Shown here: positions 31,774 to 38,855 of the stretch, in pieces
Position numbering within the stretch: the first letter of the stretch is position 1
Layout of the letters: the number at the start of each line of letters is the position of its first letter
DNA from: Krasilnikovozyma curviuscula
Taxonomy: Eukaryota; Basidiomycota; Tremellomycetes; Cystofilobasidiales; Mrakiaceae
DNA length: 38,855 nucleotides
Reading direction: 5' to 3'
Assembly: GCA_014825775.1 (NCBI GenBank)
Contig: MVAQ01000210.1
Location: 1-38,855, forward strand
Notes under the pieces: model-generated
Told to the model about the DNA's origin: nothing
The model's input: only the letters and a program-made list of their open reading frames with translations
Databases searched by the model: none
Program-made: the position numbers and the translations under genes

Positions 31774-34085
31774 ATGCCTCAGTTCTTGCAAGAGTTTCTG
31801 GACACTGCGGAGAGCTGTAAACAATCTCTTTCGACAACGTCGATAGTCTCATCCACTATTGTGACTGTCGAACCCTCAAAAACGACGCCTCTGGGTTGGG
31901 CCGCTAACAAAGTTAGGCTCCCCATAGAAGAGCTGGAACCACTAAGCAAAGGGCAGGAGGTCATCATTGACTTTGGTAAATACCTTCCTCTATGTAAAAG
32001 CGAGTCAGGAAGGGTCTGCTGACCCCAGTCGAACAGGTGGGCACAGGGTCGGCCATTTCTCCTTCACCCTCACTGGGGTCGCGACAGGTTCCCGGAACCC
32101 TGATGCGCCAGCTCGTCTTCGACTGGTCTTTGGAGAGATACTGTCTGATGTAGCTGAGTCGTTTGAGCCGTACACTGGGTGGCTGAGCAGAAGCTGGCTG
32201 CCTGAAGAGATCATCAAGTGAGCCCTTGTGGAACCGGATTGATGCCAATGCAGTACAGTATGTAGCTGACTACGGTTTCCTCGTTGCCCAGTGTGGATTT
32301 CTTACCCCAGGAGGTATATATGCCTAGAAGATATGCTTTCAGATACGTAAAGATTGAAGTCATTGACACCTCGATTCGATACGGCGTAAAGTGAGTTCCC
32401 TCCGGTCTCCTCCACTTCTCAAGGCGGAAAGTGGTCAACATCCTTCTACCCCTATTTTCCTCCTTTCAGGTTCTCAAACTGTATTGCTCATGCTCTCACT
32501 TCAGCTCCACTGTCCAACGATGTTACTTCGGTTGATTACTCGCAGCTAGCTGACCTCCAGGACAGCGATATAACTCTACTAAAAAAGATTGATGAAGTCT
32601 CTCTGAGAACTCTCAGTAACTGCATGCAGACCGTCTACGAGGATGGGCCGAGAAGAGATATGAGGCTATGGTGAGTCTACCACTGGAAGATAATTCCATG
32701 TTCCTTTGCTGTTCGCTACATTACTCAACTTCATTCTGGGACTCACTGACAGGCTGGGTGACCTTCGGGTGCAAGCTCTGACGAGCTATGCTACAAACAG
32801 AGACTTTATCTTGGCCAAAAGATGTTTGTACCTGTTTGCTGGGCTACCAATGGATGATCAAGGAGCCATGTGCTCGAGCGTGTATGAGAAGCCTGCTGTG
32901 AGTTTTTCAGATATGTCACATGTAGTCTCCTCAGCTGCTAATAAATGCGGTGGTGTGTCTTGCTCTCTCCCTCTCTCTAGCCTAGACATGGAGGTAGCTG
33001 TATAGGTGGGCGTTCCTTACCAGCTTTGGTTCTTCGTATTTCACTCACCACCTCGATTGAGTTTCATGGTCTAGTCGACTACTCCATATTGTTCGCAATA
33101 ACTCTAGATGATTACGTGACAGCATCTGGAGACACTACTACTGGTATGGAGCTTTACAAAACGGCAAAGACGCAGCTTGAAATCGCCCTCCAGAATGTCG
33201 ACCCTTCAACCTGGCTCTACATCATTCCCAGAACGGCTGAAGACGGAAAGAACTTGCACTTCATTGATTGTGAGCTTTTTACGCATTCTCTAGTTGTAAG
33301 TAGGGGCTGAGGGCTGATTTCCAACTTCACATCATAGGGAACGATCCGCTGGACAAAGTCACGTCAGTCCACGCAATTCTGGTGGTCGGGCTGAAAGCTT
33401 TACGGTCATTGGTCAAGTCCCTTGATCTTAAAGATTCTCCGGTGATGTTTACTCCAACAAGTACCGGCCTTCAAGAAACGCGTTCAATCTCATCTCTCAT
33501 CGATCTCGCCTCCCTCGCCGCACAAACGCACTTGTTCTCCAAAGATAGAGGTGTCTTCGTCAGCGGAGAATCTAAGCAGATCTCTTGGCATAGTCAAATC
33601 TGGTGTGTTCTGGCTGGAATACCAGAGAATCGGTCACAAGCGACATCTGCTTTGCTCAAGGCGTACCGGGACGAGAATGCTATTAAAGGGAAGACTCCTT
33701 ACGTTCATCACTATGTGAGTTTGTACCTTAATCTATATTTCTCTAGTTGGATCACCGATATGTTCTTTGCCTGGCGTCAGCTCGTCGCCGCGTTCATTGA
33801 GTTGGAACTGATAGACGAAGCACTTTCACATATTAAGTCGTATTGGGGGTTGGTACCTTGTTCATTCTCTACTCAAGATTTTACTGGCTCTGATCTTGAT
33901 TCTTTCACAGTTCCATGATCGAGGCTGGCGCTGAAACGTTTTTCGAGTGCTGGGATCCTGATGAACCAAGAGGGTCGCCTTACGGCGACTTCCACGTCAA
34001 TAGTTTTTGCCATGCGTGGAGTGTTGGTCCTGCGTTGTTTTTGAGGATGATTGTCGAGAAGAAGAAGAAAGGGGTGTCGGGCTAG
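31774..34085 (+). CDS. GH78 alpha-L-rhamnosidase-like glycoside hydrolase
   Basis: Multi-exon gene, about 600 residues. It starts at ATG 31774, preceded in frame by a stop, giving MPQFLQEFLDTAESCKQS. An N-terminal beta-sandwich part includes GQEVIIDFGGHRVGHFSF, DAPARLRLVFGEILSDVAE, the WLPEEII segment and MPRRYAFRYVKIEVIDTSIR. The six-hairpin catalytic part begins with the family motif VYEDGPRRDMRLWLGDLRVQ. Later come VDYSILFAITLDDYVTASGD, SKQISWHSQIWCVLAG and, near the end, DEPRGSPYGDFHVNSFCHAW. Enzymes of this family release rhamnose from plant or microbial glycans. This fungal branch has no obvious signal peptide, suggesting an intracellular enzyme. Substrate is inferred from family. The stop is TAG 34083-34085. 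LINE fragments flank it on both sides. Confidence 0.8.
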
Positions 34086-34203
34086 GAGGTGAAAGAATTA
34101 GAACTTTACAGTTTCACGAGTACATTATCTTACACATAATGTATCAAATTCAATTCTTTTGATTTCTGGTCTTTACGAATTTCGCAAAGGTATGTGTGCC
34201 GTG

Positions 34204-34270
34204 GTTGAGTTAGGGTTTAAGAAGAATACCCTGTGACGACCGGAGTCGCCCACAAAACTAAGTAAGAACG
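34204..34270 (-). mobile_element. Truncated LINE 3' end (copy C1)
   Basis: GAGTTAGGGTTTAAGAAGAA followed by GTGACGACCGGAGTCGCC resembles the first 65 bp of the copies at 34285 and 37362. It then breaks off where copy C2 begins. Confidence 0.45.
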
Positions 34271-34284
34271 CTAGGTAACGCTAA

Positions 34285-34505
34285 GGTTATGTTATGGGGT
34301 TAAGAGTATTTATAGATGTGCTCACTGTGACGACATAAGGTCGCCCGCAAGAAACTATTTAAAGAAAGCGCGCAATAACAACAAAGCAAAGCGCCGGCGA
34401 AAATTACTATGGGGAAACCGGGGCTACTCGACAGTAAAAGCCTGTGGGAAGTTCTGTAAGTGTATGGAAGCAAGGTGAGAAGAATAGAGGCGAGTAATGG
34501 TAAAA
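34285..34505 (-). mobile_element. Truncated LINE 3' end (copy C2)
   Basis: It matches 37362-37575 along its length. Shared blocks are AAGGTCGCCCGCAAGAAA, AAGCAAAGCG, CGCCGGCGAAA and GTGTATGGAAGCAAGG. No reading frame is preserved. Its left boundary abuts copy C1. Confidence 0.65.
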
Positions 34506-34506
34506 A

Positions 34507-34530
34507 CAAATAAATAAATAAATAAAATTT
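34507..34530. repeat. AAAT-type microsatellite
   Basis: About four to five AAAT units follow directly after the LINE fragment, possibly derived from an A-rich element sequence or its insertion site. Confidence 0.7.
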
Positions 34531-35359
34531 GCTGCAAACCCGCCGTTCGATTGGGATATTGGATCCGAAGATCTGAAAAGGAATGGGTTGTCACGTTCTG
34601 TCTATATTGAGCCGACTCAGCTTTCAAAAGTCTAGATGCAGCGACTTCCGGCTTTGTGGAGGTCGTCGCCGTTGTGCGCTCTTATTTATCAATATGCCGC
34701 TGAAGACATCTCGTATGTTCTAGGAAAAGAAAGAAAGATATGCTATGAAAGGTGGACCTGCATTGAGAAAAGTTTAAACTCCACACAAACTCCCGCGGAA
34801 GCTTATCGCTGTAGACAGTCTTCTCCACAGAATAAGTGCAGTCCAATGGTTCATCTTTAGTCCAGGAGCTAATTGTCAGCGGGCGAGCAACAAAGCATTT
34901 ACAGGCTGGGTTGCTGCTTACTTTGCTGGATACGACTTCGCTAGATACGATCTTGAACGGAGAGGATGAAGGCTCCACATGGTCAATGAGAAGACCTCTG
35001 CAGCCTTGACTCTACCGATACTTCGCTGCACTGTGCCAGCGGTGATCTTGCCTTCGACTGGCTTTGATTCGACCAACGTTCCGATTTGGAAGTGGACTGG
35101 GATTTGGAAAGCCTTTCTAGATCTCCTCTGTATCAGAAAAATCTCCTACTGTGAGAATTCACGATGGGATTGATACAAGAAGAGAAATCCCTTCCGAACT
35201 CTAAGGATGGCGATTCGCGTGAGCGGCGAGTCGCACGATGAACGCCTTGCGAATGCTCGAAATGAAAGGTCGACATAGTATTTCGACAGACTAAGCTAGC
35301 TTTATAAGTACATCGACGACTACACTAGAGTCTTTGCGGTTCTGAAGAGTGAAGGAGGA

Positions 35360-37015
35360 TTAGGCGGCCTCGTACACAGCTGGGCCTGCGATCATATCTG
35401 AATTGACAAGGATCAGAGAATGAGTCAGTGGAAGATTATAAGAGGGACAGGGGAGGATGGAGCAAGTACATGGGTTGATCATGGACAAGTTGAAGGAGGT
35501 GACGAATGGAGCGGCTAAATCAACGAGAGCGATGAACTGTAGCAGCGAAAGGGGAAAGAGAGTCAGCGCCGGAAACTAGGGCCAAATGAGAGGAAGACTG
35601 ACCATTGATCCATTGATGACAGGGTCGTTAAGCAAATCAGCGAAGACTGTTCCATTTGGCTGAATAGTCGATCCGCTGCGAACTGTGGCATTCCAGTTGA
35701 ATACATCGGTGTAGGTGGCATTCAGCTGCGAGACCCAAATCATCTTCGCACCGGTAGCAGTAGAGTTGACCATTGCCCCGATCGAGGTAGTGTACGTTCC
35801 GTTCTCATTAGGACCGACGAGTGACCCAGGGGCATCGAAGGTGAAGTCCACTTGTTTTCCTGCGGCGGTGAGAGCGGTACGGTTGTGAGTGATTCCTGGT
35901 CCGCCAGATGGGTAAGGGAGCTGTTGAAAGCCGACGTCAATGGTGGTTGGGGCATCGGTGAAGTTTAGGACCGGCTGAGTGAGGAAACGGTAAGTTAAAG
36001 AAGAGAGATGAGGAGGTTGATCAACTCACGAAGTTCTCCCAGACGAGATGAAGGTTTTCAGCTGAGCAAGAGACGATGTAAGGGGCGAGCAAAGTCCATG
36101 CCCAAGATTGTGGGATACCGGTCTCTGAGAGAGAGAAGTCGATGTCGAGCGATCACTGGTCAGCGACTCAAACCAACGGCTGCACGAGCAGGATGAAGGG
36201 AGACTGACCGAAGTAGACAGGCATCGGGAACAGACCCTGGAACTGACGGAAAATCATCTGCTGGCGAGCCTCGGTTGTGATTGACTGGGTGAGGAGAGTG
36301 GCTGATGGTCGCGATTCCAGATGGGCGAGGAAGCCGCTGGGAGTAGCAGTAAATGAACATGTCAATTTCTGATTCTTGATCATATCGAATTATGTAGACC
36401 CACTAGACGCCAGACTCTCCCCATCGAGTTAACCTCATCGAGAACTCCAAAAACTGCTCGACAGTCTCAAAGTCGTACTGGTAAGTGCAAGCCTTTGGCG
36501 CATCAGGACCGAGGATGTTGGAGATGAGTTCGGCGTGACCCTGTTCTTGTTGACCCATAAATCGAAGGAGATGTGTGTGCTCGTCGTTCAGACCGGCGGC
36601 GGCGAACTCTTCGGGAGTGAACTTGAGTAGCGCGTAGTCTGTGGAGTGAGAAAAGTCAGCTTGAAGCTCACTCGATATCGGAAAATAAGATAAACGTACT
36701 GAAGAGATCCAGTTCGATCCATTCCCTGATAAGAAAGTGGAAACAAGACGACGTCAGATCGAGAAAAAGCATGCATGAGCGACAAAACTGCTCTACTCAC
36801 TGGTGTAAAGCCAACGCCAAACTCTGGAAGTCGAAATCATAGTCTCCGCCGACTGGGTGATAGACTGGAGGTGTCGAGTTGGTTCCCAACCCACCAGGAG
36901 GGGTGTACGGGGTCGGCAAGGCGGATGGAGCGACAGAGGCGACAGGGAAGGCTGCTACGAGAGTCGAGGAGAGAGCTGCTGCTGTTGCAAGCAGGGAGAG
37001 AGTGGAGGAGAGCAT
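35360..37015 (-). CDS. rds1: Secreted Rds1-like ferritin-fold stress protein
   Basis: Multi-exon gene, roughly 400 residues. The start at 37015 gives a signal peptide (MLSSTLSLLATAAALSSTLV, cleavage after VAAF-type residues). An ATG 12 codons upstream at 37051 would bury it, so I prefer 37015. The ferritin-like helical domain has FDFQSLALALHQ, EWIELDLFNYALLKFTPEEF, HLLRFMGQQEQGHAELISNI and TEARQQMIFRQFQGLFPMP. The E..QEQGHAEL pattern supplies the Glu/His residues of a di-iron fold. The C-terminal half is Thr/Asn-rich with many N-x-S/T sites (NFT, NRT, NGT, NAT, NGS), as expected for a glycosylated extracellular protein. Rds1 of fission yeast is induced by stress and starvation. The enzymatic role is unknown. 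The stop is TAA 35362-35360. Confidence 0.8.
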
Positions 37016-37074
37016 TTTGGTGAGCTTGGGATGAAGATGGGTCGAAGGCAAGAAGCAGTGGAGTGGGGCTGACT

Positions 37075-37081
37075 CTTTATA
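37075..37081 (-). promoter_or_regulatory. TATA-like box of the Rds1-like gene
   Basis: TATAAAG reads on the minus strand about 60 bp upstream of the ATG at 37015, a usual spacing for a strongly inducible gene. No other core element was identified. Confidence 0.4.
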
Positions 37082-37361
37082 TCAATCCAAAATAGAATTC
37101 GTCGACTGCCAGACGATTTCCACTCGGACCGGGAGAGGCATCATTCCTTCTCAAGCTTGGAGCTGTTTGATTAAGAACCCACCAGTAACCAGAGTCCTCC
37201 GCGTGGAAAAGCGAAAAGAGTAAATAGTGACGGTGTGGAGTGGTTCGCGCGCGGCCTGTTAATTCGATGAGACCAAGTTTTGATCGAGATTGGTTTCAGA
37301 GGTGGAGGGAAGCAGAGGGAAATATTGAAGGTTGTGAATCTGAGCTATGGAATAACAAACA

Positions 37362-37575
37362 GGTTAGGTTTTAAGAGTAATTATAGCGGGGCGCACTGTG
37401 ACGACGTAAGGTCGCCCGCAAGAAAGTATGTAAACAAAGCGCGTAACAAAAAAGCAAAGCGCGCCGGCGAAATGTGTGGGGAGACCAGCGCTACTCAACA
37501 GTGAAATCCTGCGGGAAAATCCTGTGAGTGTATGGAAGCAAGGCGAGAAGAAACAGAGGCAGAATAATGTTAAAA
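37362..37575 (-). mobile_element. Truncated LINE 3' end (copy D)
   Basis: It is homologous to 34285-34505 and begins AGGTTAGGTTTTAAGAGTAA, the same tail as the full 3' end at 37849. Its left edge therefore marks the element's 3' terminus on the minus strand. No coding remains. Confidence 0.65.
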
Positions 37576-37580
37576 TTTAT

Positions 37581-37597
37581 GGGGTCCATAATTTTAA
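37581..37597. repeat. Second copy of a 17-bp motif also at 31079-31095
   Basis: GGGGTCCATAATTTTAA is identical at both sites. Each lies between retroelement fragments, but here the flanking 10-bp direct repeats are absent. Confidence 0.5.
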
Positions 37598-37848
37598 CTA
37601 GTGGGCGTTTTCTGTAGCTCTGTAAAACCCTTGAACCAACTTTCTGTGTGGTTGCTAGTACTTCACTTTTTCTGACCGCTTAGCTGGATCATATAGAAAA
37701 CCAGTCAAGGAACTCGATCAGTTGCACTAATTCAAGGTAGCGGGTTTTTTCTAGGGGGAAGGGGACTTGTTACACATTTTCCTACCTCCTATTACCAAAG
37801 AACTTTCAACGACCGACTGATTTTCTTTTGATTTTATAATTTGTTTAG

Positions 37849-38054
37849 GTTAGGTTTTAAGAGTATGTATAGGATGTGAAGACCGGAGTCGACCGCAAGT
37901 AAGGTAAACAAAGACGCGCTAAGCTACTGGCGCACTATCTAGGTATGGAATAAACATAGCTAGAATTGCGAAGATCAAAAACCCTCTCTGTGAGAGGGAA
38001 ACCTTGCTACCCCGCAGAGACTATCCAGCGGGGCGAGAGAAAATATCTAAAAAA
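37849..38054 (-). mobile_element. 3' untranslated region and tail of the right-end LINE (copy B)
   Basis: It runs from the stop codon of the LINE frame (38057-38055) to the terminal GGTTAGGTTTTAAG on the plus strand, about 200 bp. It matches copy A at 31170-31357. On the element's own strand the tail reads CTTAAAACCTAACC. Confidence 0.6.
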
Positions 38055-38855
38055 CTATGTGTTGAGGAAAACTTCCTCCTCGGTCACCTCTACAGAAGCG
38101 TTTTTCGCCTTGACCCCACTAATATCGTCGTATATAATTCCCAAAGAATTTAAAGCAGCATTTCGAAAGACCTTGGAGTTCAACATGGAATCCAGCAAGG
38201 TGTAGGAAAGGTCTGCCCGCTTAAAAAATTCAGCAACCTCCGCGCGAAAGTCTGCCAAAACCACCTCAGAACCATCATTTTGAACAGCGTTGGCTTGCTC
38301 TAATATAACATCCTCGTAACATTCAAAAGCATGCCGTCTATTGAAAGGACTCCCGCAAGAACAATCGTATCTGATGCCAAAAACACCCGTTCTCCAACGA
38401 ATCGCTAAGTTGAGAGGCGCATTTTTTGCCAATGTCAGCACTTTATCGCACAGTCCCGCTGTACGAGTAGCACTATTAGCCAGTATATATACTCCTAATC
38501 TTCCCACTTCCGTCTGAGACTGCAGAAAGGCGCGTCGGACGGACAATTGATAGGCCAAGAGCGCCGACTTTACGCTCAAATCTTGCTTCCCCCTTTTATA
38601 AACAAGGAAGTCCTGGTACCTTGCATTCTTCTGGATGCGCGGTATAATCTCACGAGTGTTACCTAGACTCAATTGAGACAAACGATATCTGGCAGGAGAG
38701 TCAGGAGCAGCAAAAGTAGTCAAGTGAAGGCGCAAATTGACGGACAAAGACGCGATGCGCTCCGACGGCGGCGTAATGCCCGTCATCGCAAGACAAACTT
38801 TCGCTGACCTCTCTGCCCCAACACCCACAATCCATGTAACAGCCTCTTTCCAATG
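38055..38855 (-). CDS. C-terminal part of a non-LTR retrotransposon polyprotein (partial)
   Basis: The frame is open to the right window edge (HWKEAVTWIVGVGAERSAK at the edge) and stops at TAG 38057-38055, so about 266 residues of the end are visible. It contains WRTGVFGIRYDCSCGSPFNR followed by RHAFEC, i.e. C-x-C-x7-H-x3-C. This zinc-binding motif lies after the reverse transcriptase in many LINEs and also in the restriction-like endonuclease region of CRE-type elements. The reverse transcriptase itself would lie beyond the window. The last roughly 90 residues lack a clear PD..D/E endonuclease motif, so the clade is unresolved. The frame is intact, so the element may be recent. Confidence 0.65.
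   Translation of the reverse strand, partial: HWKEAVTWIVGVGAERSAKVCLAMTGITPPSERIASLSVNLRLHLTTFAAPDSPARYRLSQLSLGNTREIIPRIQKNARYQDFLVYKRGKQDLSVKSALLAYQLSVRRAFLQSQTEVGRLGVYILANSATRTAGLCDKVLTLAKNAPLNLAIRWRTGVFGIRYDCSCGSPFNRRHAFECYEDVILEQANAVQNDGSEVVLADFRAEVAEFFKRADLSYTLLDSMLNSKVFRNAALNSLGIIYDDISGVKAKNASVEVTEEEVFLNT

Larger units (their letters stand above)
34086..35359. other. Repeat-rich intergenic region
   Basis: It holds LINE fragments (34204-34505), an AAAT microsatellite and about 800 bp with no recognised gene. A frame at 34636-34860 has no domain or splice support. Downstream it borders the Rds1-like gene's stop. Confidence 0.45.

Noticed and set aside
36857..37072. Plus-strand frame opposite the Rds1-like signal peptide exon
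   Set aside because: Shadow of the real minus-strand exon; no domain.
1..38855. tRNA, rRNA, CRISPR array or bacterial-type operon
   Set aside because: No cloverleaf, rRNA core or regularly spaced repeats were seen, and the introns show a eukaryotic genome.

Overview
The window looks like nuclear DNA of a basidiomycete yeast, probably a Tremellomycete of the Cryptococcus/Kwoniella type. Genes are densely packed on both strands. Most are broken by many introns, usually about 45-100 nt with GT..AG ends, so single open frames are only exon pieces. I rebuilt gene models by hand from splice sites and reading phase. Spans are outer CDS limits (start codon to stop codon) and inner junctions were read by eye. 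The species is inference.

Layout: (1) 1-1974, an A-rich edge and a poorly resolved plus-strand gene. (2) 1975-3592 (+), a Bqt4-like APSES-domain inner nuclear membrane protein. (3) 4122-5856 (-), a mitochondrial HMG-box-like DNA-binding protein. (4) 6311-12437 (-), a full-length ABCG transporter with two canonical nucleotide-binding domains. (5) 14025-15675 (-), an Nta1-like N-terminal amidase. (6) 16197-27975, a metal(loid)-resistance block: ArsH (+), Acr2-like arsenate reductase (-), Acr3 arsenite efflux carrier (+), an MFS transporter (+) and a Pca1-type P1B heavy-metal ATPase with a very cysteine-rich N-terminus (+). (7) 28464-30902, two small divergent genes of unknown function. (8) 31774-34085 (+), a GH78 alpha-L-rhamnosidase-like protein, and 35360-37015 (-), a secreted Rds1-like ferritin-fold protein. 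Both lie among retrotransposon debris. (9) 38055-38855 (-), the C-terminal part of a non-LTR (LINE-type) retrotransposon that runs off the right edge.

The most coherent system is the metal(loid) block. Arsenate is reduced by Acr2 to arsenite, which Acr3 exports. ArsH would handle organoarsenicals or redox stress, and the ATPase would remove soft metals such as cadmium or copper. Acr2 and Acr3 share a 192-bp divergent promoter, while arsH and acr2 converge. The MFS carrier between Acr3 and the ATPase has no sequence-proven substrate.

The right-hand 8 kb carries several 5'-truncated LINE 3' ends, all in the same orientation, whose tails are short TTAGG-like repeats. One decayed piece also seems to lie between the MFS and ATPase genes. 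This suggests a dynamic, possibly subtelomeric region. No rRNA, tRNA or CRISPR array was recognised.
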